From NCBI GenBank assembly GCA_027475525.1, contig JAMWFC010000005.1, forward strand, positions 1 through 64,000: a stretch of 64,000 nt of DNA. The letters run 5' to 3'. A program made the translations under genes and the position numbers. The DNA is from Macrolepiota albuminosa. Lineage: Eukaryota > Basidiomycota > Agaricomycetes > Agaricales > Agaricaceae. Positions 20,652 through 32,643 of the stretch are shown here, piece after piece. Within the stretch, counting starts at the first letter, position 1, and each line of letters opens with the position of its first letter. The notes beneath the pieces were generated by a model, which saw nothing but the letters and a program-made list of their open reading frames with translations, was not told where the DNA came from and ran no database searches.

Positions 20652-21374
20652 TGTCACGACCCCTCCTCTCTGGGACCATCCCAGGACATCTCTGGAACCC
20701 CATATGGGACCCTCTCTCTGACCCTACAAACACATCCCACCATCACCCAGCACCTCCAGCAACCCTGCATTATGGACCCCAGGATCAACCACCATCAACT
20801 GCGATCAATGATTGGATCATGCTACTCGCTTCCAGCCATCACGCATTGCACATCATGATTCCCTCCACGCCAATGGATCACGTGCCTCACACGCACAATC
20901 CTGGTATACAGTCCCCCTCCCGCTATTCAATGCCTCCCAGAACTTATCCCAGACACCCTGGAACCCAGAGACCCAGACCCAGCCCCATAGTACTTATAGC
21001 GTAGTTCCCCATTGTATTTGCTAGTCTTAATATTAACCTAATTGTTTGTGTGCCCTCTGTTTGACTGGTATGCACTGACTGGCATGCTTAAACAACCACA
21101 TGCTCTGAGTTTGGTATGCACTTCATGACTTAAAGTTTACTAACCCAGTCTCGTCTTAGAACCCCCGGTTCTTGACTCGACCTCTTTATAATCCACAACC
21201 CCCAACCCCCAAAACCCCCAGATTAAGTCCTTTTTCCTGGGAAATCCCTCTGTTTGCATCTTGAGCCCTGGAGTCCAGCCCTGGAGTTCCAGACACCCAA
21301 GTACACATAGGTCAAGTCCACATTATAAGGGTGATTGCTTTCCCAGAAAGCCCCTGAATCAGCGGAACCTGACA
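20652..21374 (+). mobile_element. Solo LTR (723 bp) inside the Helitron helicase
   Basis: Starts TGTCACGACC and ends CCTGACA, between direct GCCAT copies at 20647-20651 and 21375-21379. Removing it with one GCCAT rejoins the helicase as TTSVFTHG-GQLYVT. The opening is the kind common in gypsy LTRs, which sets the strand given. No internal coding remains. Confidence 0.88.
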
Positions 21375-24300
21375 GCCATGTGTAAAAACTGGTGATCAAA
21401 GGTCCAATCCAACATGCTTGACTGATTGCCCTTGAGACTTGCTGATAGTCATAGCAAAGGCCAATCAAATTGGAAACTGTCTCCTGCATAATGGTATTGG
21501 CATATCCTCTTCAGAAGCATCTAGATTGATTCTTTGAATCAAAACAGTTAAACCTGCAAACTTGGCATCTCCACTGATAATATGACATCTGAGGACTCTG
21601 ATGCTGATATGAGTGACAATCATTCTTGTTCCATTGCAAAGTCCTTTGGTTGTGTCCAGATTCCTAAGAAGCATGACAGGAACTCCAATCTTCAAAGCCA
21701 GTTTAGCCAAAGGCAAACTACTGGCTTTCAAAGAGTTTTGAGATATTCCACAGGATTTAATGTGCAAGGCCATCAGGATTCCTGTTATCAGAGAGAACAG
21801 AATCCACACTTTGTAAGATTCTTTCTTCCCCTGGATACCTCTAGAACTTCTGCATTGATCTCCTCTATATCAGAGTTCTTGCCAGAGAGAATAGTCTGGT
21901 CCAGGTAATACTGATCATTTTGAGGATGACCAATATCAGGATATGTGGAAGAAATCAATCCAGTGATAGAATTGTCATCACAGATCATTCTTTCAGGCAG
22001 TTTGACTGTTTCTCCAGGTTCTAGATTTTTCCCTGCATCAACATCCAACAATCAAGCTGCATGAGCAATATTCTCTGCAGTCTGATCCAATCTCATGTTT
22101 TGGACCAAGTAGTGGACATGAATATGATCCCAAAGTTGGCCTCTTTTGAGTGAAGCAGCAATCATCTACTGCCTGAGTCCATGTGGAACTACTGGAAGAG
22201 TTTGCCTAAAGTCCCCTCCAAAAACCACAGTAACTCCACCAAAGGAAATGTCATTATTGAAGATGTCTCTGAAGCCACAATCTACAGAGTCAATGGCATT
22301 TTTGTGTTGTATTGGAACTTCATCCCAAATAACAACTTTGGTGTGAAGTATGAGCTGTGATAACTGAGTTCCTCTCTTGATATTGGCAATGGATGTGTCA
22401 AGAGCAGGAATGGGAATTTTAAATCTTGAATGAGCTGTCCTATCTCCTTCCAACAATAAGGCAGCAATCCCAGATAATGCTACACATAATGCCACATCTT
22501 CATTGGAACAAATAGCAGCAGCCAGAGTATTGCAGACAAAAGTTTTGCCACATCCTCCAGCACTGTGAATGAATAGCATCCTGCCCAAATTGTTGTTCAC
22601 AGAGTCCATGACAGCATCAAAAGTCTCCAGTTGTTCCACATTGAACTTGGCCTTATTTTCCTCTACTCTTTGCTTTAGCTCATCAACATCATAATTAGTT
22701 TCATCTTCCAAAAGTCTATTGCCTAGAAGATTAATCAGTATTCAAGTCAATCTCTTATGAAAATGCCAATTACCTGGAACTATTTTCCAATTTTGTTGAG
22801 CTTCTGGCATGTTGAGAAAGTCTTTCAGAGTTTTCCCAAAATTCATCAAAGTGTCATTGATGAGATAAAGGCCATAGTCATAAATATCCTCATTGGTAAA
22901 GATCCGGTCCCTGTACTGCCTAGTATGTTCCAATCTGTGTTGAAGATCATCACAGATAGAATGCTTGAATTCATTCCATAGAGCCTCAGGAGTGGCAGGA
23001 GCACAGTGGAATAGAATAGTGCAAAACAGCTGTCTGAGAGCTGATCCTAGTTGGATTGGAGCAGCTTCAGTGAGACACTGCCTCCATTCTGCATCATCCT
23101 CCAAAAGACCTAAAGCCTTGCATGCTTCTTGATAAGTGGGATAGATATGGCCATTGACTGTCCTGAGATCAGCCCATGAAGTTGCATTGATTACAACAGT
23201 CAAGAGTGGTGAAGCAAAATACATCCTCTCAATTGCTGTACCTCTCTGTCTCTCCTTTCAACTTTGCATGCTTCTTGATAAGTGGGATAGATATGGCCAT
23301 TGACTGTCCTGAGATTAGCCCATGAAGTTGCATTGATTACAACAGTCAAGAGCATCCTGAGATAGAACCTTTCTCCCTGTCTTGGTGAAGCAAAGTACAT
23401 CCTCCCAATTGCTGTACCTCTCTGCTTCTCCTTCCAACTCTGTTTAGATGGCTCATAAACAAACTTGGTTGGAAAGTTCTGATAAGTGGTGTTATTATTG
23501 GGAAACCTGGTATTGGCTTCAAACCAAGCTGTAAGTGCAGTCTTGTCTGCATTAGGTCTAGCAGCCACCACCTGTATTGGTTCATCATCTGGGAAATAGA
23601 CTTCATGCTGGTTTTCCAAGTGCACAGGCAATCTGTACACTGAAGGATATTCAGCATGCATGTTGAATTCAAAGATGTGCCAGCAAGCCTCAGGAGCAGA
23701 AATGTATCTGGCATCCAAGTGTTCCTTGATTTCATCCCTCTCCTCCCTAGCAATCTCCAAAGTTGTCCTATCATGGCCCTTGTAGATGTACTTGTGAATG
23801 TATTTGATTGCATCTACTGAAGCACAGACTTCCACATTGATATGACATTGGAATTTGGCTGAGAGATATGGATTGTATGGGACAACATTACGATTGTCAT
23901 AATGACGACCATGCTTTTCAAAAAAGCGGCCATTGTTAGGTCTGGCATATTGGGGATAGCCATCATCACCATACTGTGTAGCCTCCTGAAATTCCTTGGG
24001 ATATCTCTTGGAACATTTGCCATCTACCATGCACTTGGCATTGGAAAAATCTGCTCCACATGGACCATGAACCATATTGGTAGTAACAACCTAATAACAA
24101 AGGTCAGTTACTGCATTGATAATTCAAGCAAAGCCAATACCTGATACAATTGAGGCTGAGTCACTGGATCAGGAATTTGAGCAGAAACAATAGTGTCCAC
24201 ATGAGCTGCGTCTTTGATCTTGTCATGATGATGGAAAAAGATCAAGATATGTATATGTGGAAGTCCCCTCTTTTGAAATTCAATGGTATGGACAGATGCC

Positions 24301-24986
24301 ACACATTTTCCAAATAAACCATCTTTTATGTCCTTCAAAAGAGCATTTTTCTTGAGTTCAAATACTCTGGCAACAATATCAGGACAATCAGAAGCTGTTT
24401 GCCTCTTTCCATTAACCATAGGTTCTTTTAGCAGAGCCTCTTCTATTTCAGGCCACTTTGGATTGGCAGTCATGGTGATGAAGAGATCTGGTTTATGGAA
24501 ATGTCTGCAAATAGCCATAGAGTCCTGGAATAGTTGCTGCATGTGTCATTCACTTTCAACATGAGAAGAAGGAAGGACCACCCGTCGGCCTTGTCTGCGT
24601 AAGTCTTCATCTCCAGCAGCCGCATCGACTATTCCTTGATAGACTTCAGCTCTAATCTTTTGTTGATTGTGTTGGACCCAATTGAGCTTGTTCTGCTCAG
24701 TTGATGCCCATGCATCCACAACATATTGCTGAAATAGTCTGCCACTCCAAAGCAATGCAGCATTAGCTTACAAAGCCCTCTGCTGCAGCCTATATGCATA
24801 ATATGCCATTTGGCTAACTTTTTTGGCTCTTTGCTCTCCTGCTGGTCCAAATTGAAATTGAATATTGGTGTGAAATTCAGGTTCTCCAGTTGGAAATATG
24901 ATAGTATAATGCAGAGGAGTGTAATAGGGGTGTAGATAGCTGATTCGCTTCAATTGACCTCCATGCAGATGCAGGACTATGTCACG

Positions 24987-25140
24987 GTGATCTGATCGTT
25001 CTTCAGAACCATCTCCTGGTATAATTGCAGCAACTCCTTCCTGTTCATTAGGGTTGTTATAGCGTGATCTGATCGTTCTTCAGAACCATCTCCTGGTATA
25101 ATTGCAGCAACTCCTTCCTGTTCATTAGGGTTGTTATAGC
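24987..25140. repeat. 77-bp perfect tandem duplication (likely assembly seam 5)
   Basis: 24987-25063 and 25064-25140 are identical. Collapsing it rejoins the Rep frame from EERSDH to RDIVLHLHGG. Confidence 0.88.
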
Positions 25141-26874
25141 ATTGATGGTCTCCAAAGTCAGCCCTAAGTTGAACAGAAAGCCTTTGTGGTTGGCCTTCAG
25201 GTACTTCTGTTATAATCTGCTTTGCAAGCTTGTATAAGCCAATAAAGGGATTGACTCTATGAAGCATATCCTGCAAAGAGGCCATTATCTGAGGATCCAA
25301 TCTAGGATTGCTTCCCTGACGAAAAGCCAATTGTTGATTGTGATCGTAGAAGTAGAGTTGTGCATACACAGGATGATCACCTTCAGTTGGAAGCAAAGCA
25401 CCTGTCAGATGATGGAGCTCTCCATTAATCCTAAAGCTATATGGTCCAGGAGCATTGGTAATTGCCTGGTCAATTTTGACTCCCAGAGATGTAAATGCAA
25501 AAGCTGCATTGTATTGGCGAATAGATGCTTTAAAAGCATCAGAAAGAGGATGGTGACCTTGGAGTAAGCCAAGCAGTTCTGGTGGAGCATCTTCAAGTCT
25601 AGGCAAATCAATCTGCCCTTGTAAACAGCACATGCCAAACTTTGGATTACATCTAGTAGACTTGGAGAGCTTTTCAGCATCAAAATGTAGAGCATGACAG
25701 TGTGGACATGCAACATCCATAGAACCAAGATAATGTGAAGGGGATCCATCCAGATAATGCTGTCTTCCTGTTGGAAGAGCATTTCTAGGCTGAACATCAT
25801 CAGGTTGTTGTATCCTCTGTAAGACAGGAGGTGCTGGTACATTTTGCTGCATGACATCCCCAGGTGGATCCACATACTCCAAGTCAGGAGGTGCTGGTAG
25901 ATATTGCTGTCTATTATCTCCAGGTGGATCCACATACTCCAAGTCCTCCTCTATATTCTCAGCAGGATTATTCCTAGGATCATCCAGTAGATTTGGATCA
26001 ATCTCATTGTCTATGGGATGCTCCAAATACTCCAAAGGATTTTGAAGCATTTCATCAAAAGCTGCATGGATATTTTGTAATCCATGAGGATCCAAATCAT
26101 TGAAATCCTCTTCAAGATCAGCTAAATGTTGCTGTTGCCAGTTTTGTAAGATCCTTTCAGCCCTAGCCTGATTCAAAGGCCTATGTTCAGGATTGAGATC
26201 AACAAACTGTCAAATTTTGTCAATTAAGATAGGCTTTTAAAGTTGGCTTTGCCTTACCTCTAGTCTCAGTTCCTGTTGTTCCTGTTGCCTCAATCCTTCC
26301 TCCTCCCTCAGCCTTTCTTGGTGCAAAGTAGCCAATGCTTCATGTTGTCTTTGTTCCCTCTCTTGCTCCTCATGTCTGACCCTTTGTTGCTCCTCTACTA
26401 TTGCTTGTGCCAATTCCTGTTGTCTGTCTTGTTCTTGAATCATAGCCATATGTCTCAGCCTTTGCTGCTCTTGTAAATCTGCTAGTCTGGCAGGAGGTAG
26501 AGGTGGCATAGAATTCTGTACAGATACATTTCTGACTCTTCTAAATGCCAGAGCAGGTAGGGGTGGCACTATAGGCATAGGATTCTGTAAAGGAGTATCC
26601 CATCCTTCAGGCAGAACAGTTTCAGGAATGTCCACAGAAAGTGGAGCAATAGTAGGCAGGTTGTCTCTTCTATGTATAGGAAGAGGTAGAGCAGGTAGAA
26701 GTGGTACCATTCTAGGCCTATTGTTTCTTCTGGATGTAGAAACAGGTAGAGGTGGCACCATTCTAGGTATGGGATTCTGTAAAGGTGCATCCCATCCTTC
26801 AGGCAAATGAGTTTGAGGAATGACAATAGCAAATGGATCCTGAGCAATAGGCATATCTCCAGACCCTCTACCCC

Positions 26875-27030
26875 CAGTTTGCATTCCCCCAGTTTGTATA
26901 CCCCCAGTTTGTATTCCCCCAGTTTGTATTCCCCCAGTTTGTATACCTCCATTTTGTATTCCTCCAGTTTGCATTCCCTCAGTTTGTATTCCCCCAGTTT
27001 GTATTCCCCCAGTTTGTATACTCCCAGATC
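26875..27030 (-). repeat. 15-bp minisatellite coding for (QTGGI)n
   Basis: About ten units of a 15-bp motif (plus strand ccagtttgtattccc with variants) in the N-terminal exon of the Helitron protein. It stays in frame in all units. Confidence 0.8.
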
Positions 27031-27289
27031 CCATACCCTCAGTTCCAAAATCAAGTGGTATAACCACTGAAGTAGATCTTCTACTTCTATGTGCACGACG
27101 ATCATCAGGATCAGTCATTTGCAACTGTTGAAGCCTGCTTTGAATCCTAGCCTGCTGTCTTTGACCTTCAGGAGTCCTGGGTTCAGAATGAGTAGTTGAA
27201 GATTGCCTAAATTATTGATTTTTTAAGCATTTTAATAGCTCAAACTCTTTGAAAGTTACTTACATGATGATATATCTAGTATATCAATA

Positions 27290-27720
27290 GCTAAATGTTG
27301 TCAAGCTTTCACTAATAAGCTGAATTCACTGTTTATTAGCATTGATCAATAATAAATGAACTGATACTAACTGTTTGTAGTGTTAAATAAGCTGAATTGA
27401 ATATGTATTAGCATTGATCAATAATAAATAAACCAACACTTACTTTGTTGTAATGATTTCGGATTTGTTTGTAGTGTCAAATAAGCTGAATTAGCATTGA
27501 TCAATAATAAACAAACCAATACTTACTTTGTTGTAACAATTTCGGAATTGTTTGTAGCTGAATTGAATGTTTATTAATTGATCAATAATAAATAAGCCAA
27601 TACTTACTTTGTTGTAACTTTGTTTGTAGTGTCAAATAAGCTGAATTCAATGTTTGTAAACATTTGATCAATCAATCAACAAATTGACACTTACTTTGTT
27701 TGTAGTGTCTTCTCACTACA
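27290..27720. repeat. Diverged tandem repeats upstream of the Helitron ORF
   Basis: Four to five units of about 90-110 bp share aataagctgaatt, attgatcaataataaa and acttactttgttgta. AT-rich; possibly promoter or replication-related, but this is not shown. Confidence 0.65.
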
Positions 27721-28279
27721 ACGGTGAATTTCGAGTTTGTTTGGTCATGTGTGGTCAAAGAACACGCAAGGCGTGAAAACTGGTGTCCACTAAATCGCGT
27801 TTGGCCTCTTCTCATCTGGACACAATCCAAAAATGTCCAAATATGGTATTTATATTAATATTGAAGTTTACAATATACATATTTTATTTTTTATACTCTA
27901 AGTACAAAATTGAGACTCCAAGTATGCAAACTCTTATGATATTACCCTAAAAGGAAGGTTCTTGGTCAGCCTTGATCAGCCTTACTAATCAATAATTTCC
28001 CACAAAACAGTTGTCCCATTCTATATAGATGAGCTACAATTCATGTCTTTGGCACGAATTTCATAGCTTGTTGGAGGCTTTGCCCCCAAACTCCCCTCCA
28101 ACTAAGTCTCTACTCTAACCTCACTTTGTTTAGTTAAGGCCTGTGGCTCAGCCACACAGCTGGCATAGGGAGATCCAAAGTGTATTAGAGTATGTACTGA
28201 CAATATCATAATAACTACTCACCTGGCAGAGGGAGATCTAAAGAGAACAAGTCTAGGGATTCCCTATGCCAGGTTGGAT

Positions 28280-28433
28280 GCTTCTGGGGCTTCTGAAGTG
28301 TAGGAAACAACTGTACAGTACAACAAAACCTTAAAAACTCAAAAATTGACTAACCAGCTTCTGGGGCTTCTGAAGTGTAGGAAACAACTGTACAGTACAA
28401 CAAAACCTTAAAAACTCAAAAATTGACTAACCA
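28280..28433. repeat. 77-bp perfect tandem duplication (likely assembly seam 6)
   Basis: 28280-28356 and 28357-28433 are identical, in the non-coding 5' part of the Helitron. Confidence 0.85.
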
Positions 28434-28717
28434 AACAACTGTGCAAACAAGGCAGGAAAACTCCAGACTTTGGAAGTCAGAAAGGCAAACTCTGGCTTAT
28501 ATAAGCAGTCTGGAAGCGGTGCTGAAGGGCCCACACTTGTCTGAATAATAGCTAAAGAACCAAAGCACCTCAAAGGCTGAAAATAGTACTAACATATAGT
28601 GTTGAGAGAATAGAAACAGCAAAATGAGAGAATGATAGAAGAAATAAGGAAATGAATGAAAGGAAAGTGAAGGAATAAAGAGTGAAAGAAGGAAGAAATG
28701 AGGAGTCCTCTGACAGA

Positions 28718-28911
28718 TACTCAATTTTAAATGTGAATATTATTTACATTCTTAATTTTAAAGACTCAATAAAAATTATACTACACTTTTACAAAGTGTG
28801 TGTGCATGCAAACTCTTGCCCCATATACTTTGTGAGACTGTGAAGTTAAAATAAATTAAAAGATCAGTTCAATTCCAGTTGGACTACTTTTACATAAAAG
28901 TAAACTTTGCA
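28718..28911 (+). repeat. LTR-B left copy, remaining part
   Basis: Continues LTR-B after the Helitron and ends CTTTGCA. About ten bases next to the insertion are missing compared with the right copy. The primer-site-like stretch follows 12 nt inside. Confidence 0.82.
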
Positions 28912-31280
28912 TTTTGCATCATCTGGAGCCCACTGCGAGGAGGCTTTTGTTGCACAAACAAATACTTTGTCGGACTTCCATTTGGAGTCCAACCCACCCA
29001 AAAGAAACATTAGTTTCACATCACCAGGTTCTTGGCCTGGTATGCCTAAGGTTACCACACCAAGGGCAAAAATCATTATTTCTCCCAGAAGAAGAGAAAC
29101 TTGTGCATCCTCCAAGGGCACAGTTGCTAGTCTCCTGGATCCAGATGCTGTACTTTGTAAACAAAAACTTTGGACTGAGAAGTACATGTCTACACCACCA
29201 AAACCCAAGTCTTCATTTACTGAGTCAACAAGTTTGGCCAGCATTATGGAGCAACCCACACGATGATAGGCTTCTACTCGGACTGAGTGCATCAAGAAAC
29301 ATTATAGGCCAACCGACACTTGATGTACTGGAGACTCTAGCGACCAGTTTGGGATATAGAGCAGCCCTAGCTCTGGCACTCTACTACAGGACTTATCTAT
29401 TTACTCTAATCGCCAACTACCAGGCCTTCAGCACACTCCATTCACCTATTCCAAGGACAAAAGAGGCTCGGAATGTATAGCGCTAACACAACAGCAGGAG
29501 GGGACTCTAACCAAACCCCGATCACTTCCAGAAGGAGTCAGCAGCAGGTGCTGCCATTTGATGAGGCACTTCAATCAGAAGTCTAAAAGGATCAATGATG
29601 GCAGCACAGGATTTAAACCCAACATCTGGACCTGTTAGGAACTGGTACAATGAGTAGCGCTGACATTAGCACTCATGGCATCTGTCGAGGATTTTTCAAC
29701 CATACCCTGGAACAGCCTGGCCAATCGGAGCTATAGTAAAAGTGAGCAGACCCGTATAATTCCAAGTCAATATAGAGTCGCCATTGGTTGCCGTGGATCA
29801 TAACACCATTGGTCGCCGTCATCTATGTGCAAAAGGTTGCTGTTGACAGGTTACCATTAGAGGAAACCACAAGGAGAGGCACTAGGAGGTAGCACCGCAG
29901 ATGGACTTTTACCTTGGCAAAACATGGTAGTGCATAGTATATAAAATAGCTACTTCACATGTATATAACAACAAATCATAACCTCTTGAGCACACAGTTA
30001 CACTTAGCATTCAAATTGCGCTAGCTTTTTCTGACTTTGTCACTAAGTCGGGTGCTAGCCTCGTCTATCTTGTCTTTGTCATTTACAGTGCCACCTGTGA
30101 GCACAATATGCTGTGCTACTCGTCTTTTCTTCTATATTTTTGTTTAAACTACGACACTTACCATCTGCCAGGTAGCACTCAAGGTGCTATAATCTAGCGC
30201 ATTGTTCTATCAGCTCTGCTCAAGCACACCGGGACCTGTCGAGACTCCTCACAACTACGTACGCCAAGTGCTGAAGACGGCGTTGTACTGTGTATATGTC
30301 CAGCGCACCCAACCACAGTTGGCATCATCAACAATACAAAATGCCATTGCCTGATAGCAGGGACGCACCTAGGTTTAGAAATAGTGAGCCTTCTGAAGTT
30401 TACCAATTTCTGCAAAGAATGCAGTTACTGTTCAATCATGCAGGTATTGTTGAGGATGCAGAGAAAAAAAAGAGGCTATTGGAGTATGTGGATGCTCAGA
30501 CCAAGCAAGAATGGAGGAGGTTCAATAGCTTTGAGGATGGATACTCCTGGGCCACCTTTGTAAAGGAGGTTAAAGAGTCATATCCTGAGGCTATGGATGA
30601 TGCGGGCAGTGTGGCCAACCTGGACCATATCTGCAGGAAGCATGCTAGATTAAGCAGAGGAGATGCTCCTGAGATACATTCTTTAATAAGAAAGTTCAGG
30701 GCAGAGGCAAAGAAGTTGGATAGCATTGTGGGCAATGGAGCTCTAGTGGATAAGTTCATAGGGTGTTTTACACCTACTCTGGCAGAGTTGGTGGAGGAAA
30801 GGCTCATCCACAAACATGGCCACTACAGGGATCCCACTCGCAACCAACACAAAGACAACAAGTATGACTTGTCTGAAGTGTTAGCAGTGGTGACAGCCCT
30901 AGTAGATGGGACAGCTATTAGGAAGTCTAGAGGAGAGACCACCACCAAGGAGGTAGGTGGAGTAGTGGTGAAGAATGAGGAGGCAAAAGAGAGAATGGCT
31001 CATCTACAAGACTCTATGGTCACTATTGGGAAACAGATTGGCAGCATCCAGAGTGCTATGCAGGCCCTGCAAACTAGCCAAATGGACATGAGGAATGCCT
31101 TCTTAAATACCAAGACCCACCATGGAGGGCCAATAGAGAGGCCTGCTTAGGCAATGATGCCTACCTCTGGGAGAAGCACATATTGCTTCTACTGTTGGGG
31201 AACTGGCCATCACATTGCAGAGTGTGAGCAGGTTAAAGTAGATGTACAAAAAGGATGGGTAATCCTAGTAGATGTGAGGA
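28912..31280 (+). pseudogene. gag of element B, left arm, split by C2 and truncated
   Basis: Codes for the same Gag family as element A: NTLSDFHLESN at about 28965, MEQPT at 29247, then C2, then YKMPLPDSRD from about 30337 to the CCHC knuckle CFYCWGTGHHIAEC at about 31190. Also broken by a TAG at 31150 just before the knuckle. Homology ends at KGWVILVD (about 31275), where the opposite arm begins. No protease or pol follows. Confidence 0.85.
29264..30330 (+). mobile_element. Solo-LTR-like element C2 (1,067 bp)
   Basis: Same family as C1 and opposite in orientation. Begins TGATAGGC and ends CATCATCA; flanked by ACGA (29260-29263) and ACAA (30331-30334), a 4-bp duplication with one change. Removal restores gag. 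Relative to C1 many CG dinucleotides have become TG or CA, so this copy is older or was methylated longer. Confidence 0.85.
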
Positions 31281-32436
31281 CTATTGACCCCACTTGCTGT
31301 CCTTCACCAGGACTAGGAGCATGCCTGGTGTTGACTAAGACTGACATGACTTCTGTCAGTCTTTGAAAGCCTTTTTCCAGTTCTCCCAGCCTGTCTGCTT
31401 CTCCATGCTGGATGCACTTCAACATGTCATCCCTAGTATCCCTTACAGCATTTGTGTAAGTAGAGTAGGTTGAGATGTCTTGAGCTTCCTCAGCCCAGCC
31501 AAAGTATAACTCTACTTGAGAGTCATGTAGCTTCATCACCCTGTCATGAGGTGATATACTGGATGGCTCCTTGGGTAGAGGTGCTCTGTTGGGCATTCTA
31601 GTCCTCCCATCTACTAGGATTACCCATCCTTTTTGTACATCTACTTTAACCTGCTCACACTCTGCAATGTGATGGCCAGTTCCCCAACAGTAGAAGCAAT
31701 ATGTGCTTCTCCCAGAGGTAGGCATCATTGCCTGAGCAGGCCTCTCTATTGGCCCTCCATGGTGGGTCTTGGTATTTAAGAAGGCATTCCTCATGTCCAT
31801 TTGGCTAGTTTGCAGGGCCTGCATAGCACTCTGGATGCTGCCAATCTGTTTCCCAATAGTGACCATAGAGTCCTGTAGATGAGCCATTCTCTCTTTTGCC
31901 TCCTCATTCTTCACCACTACTCCACCTACCTCCTTGGTGGTGGTCTCTCCTCTAGACTTCCTAATAGCTGTCCCATCTACTAGGGCTGTCACCACTGCTA
32001 ACACTTCAGACAAGTCATACTTGTTGTCTTTGTGTTGGTTGCGAGTAGGATCCCTGTAGTGGCCATGTTTGTGGATGAGCCTTTCCTCCACCAACTCTGC
32101 CAGAGTAGGTGTAAAACACCCTATGAACTTATCCACTAGAGCTCCATTGCCCACAATGCTATCCAACTTCTTTGCCTCTGCCCTGAACTTTCTTATTAAA
32201 GAATGTATCTCAGGAGCATCTCCTCTGCTTAATCTAGCATGCTTCCTGCAGATATGGTCCAAGTTGGCCACACTGCCCGCATCATCCATAGCCTCAGGAT
32301 ATGACTCTTTAACCTCCTTTACAAAGGTGGCCCAGGAGTATCCATCCTCAAAGCTATTGAACCTCCTCCATTCTTGCTTGGTCTGAGCATTCACATGCTC
32401 CAATAGCCTCTTCTTTTTCTCTGCATCCTCAACAAT

Positions 32437-32590
32437 ACCTGCATGATTAAACAGTGACTGCATTCTTTGCAGAAATTGGTAAACCTCAGAAGGCTCACTA
32501 TTTCTAAACCTAGACCTGCATGATTAAACAGTGACTGCATTCTTTGCAGAAATTGGTAAACCTCAGAAGGCTCACTATTTCTAAACCTAG
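32437..32590. repeat. 77-bp perfect tandem duplication (likely assembly seam 7)
   Basis: 32437-32513 and 32514-32590 are identical; breaks gag-B. Confidence 0.88.
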
Positions 32591-32643
32591 ATGCATCCCT
32601 GCTATCAGGCAATGGCATTTTGTATTGTGTGGTTTGCTCCATA

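Larger units (their letters stand above)
20518..27124 (-). pseudogene. Helitron RepHel protein (Rep endonuclease plus PIF1 helicase), broken
   Basis: First exon 27124 to about 26260, with a (QTGGI)n array and a Gln/Glu coiled coil; an intron; then a Cys/His segment (CPHCHALHFD), the Helitron-like N domain (about 24950-24550), the HUH motif GLPHIHI (about 24260), an intron (gtattg to attag) near 24140-24089, and the twin-Tyr motif KYIHKYIYKG (about 23790). PIF1 part: Walker A SAGGCGKT (about 22560), Walker B VVIWDE (about 22340), GGDFRQ (about 22215), KSQG (about 21435) and GQLYVTLSQ (about 20650). Breaks: in-frame stops near 24765, 24545 and 22165, more stops and frame changes after 22165, a near-duplicated 146-bp segment at 23118, a 77-bp seam at 24987, and a solo LTR between KSQG and GQLYVT. 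Not expected to be functional. Confidence 0.88.
19871..28717 (-). mobile_element. Helitron (8.8 kb, decayed), inserted in LTR-B
   Basis: Comparing LTR-B at 33.3 kb and LTR-A with the interrupted copy gives the empty site: AATAA directly followed by TACT. The element therefore lies between A (19870) and T (28718), the Helitron target. On the minus strand it starts TCTGTCAG and ends GCTCG, 9 nt after a hairpin (ATTTGTGCC, AAA loop, GGCACAAAT). The hairpin-to-end spacing is Helitron-like, but CTCG departs from the usual CTRR. It encodes a RepHel protein with HUH and PIF1 parts, now broken. The 3' end motif recurs at about 28030. Confidence 0.88.

Noticed and set aside
26875..27030. CRISPR-like regular array
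   Set aside because: 15-bp units without spacers, in frame within a coding exon of a fungal Helitron; a coding minisatellite.
26569..27105. 178-codon ORF with KLGEYKLGEYKL repeats
   Set aside because: Shifted frame of the QTGGI array; the other frame connects to the Rep protein.
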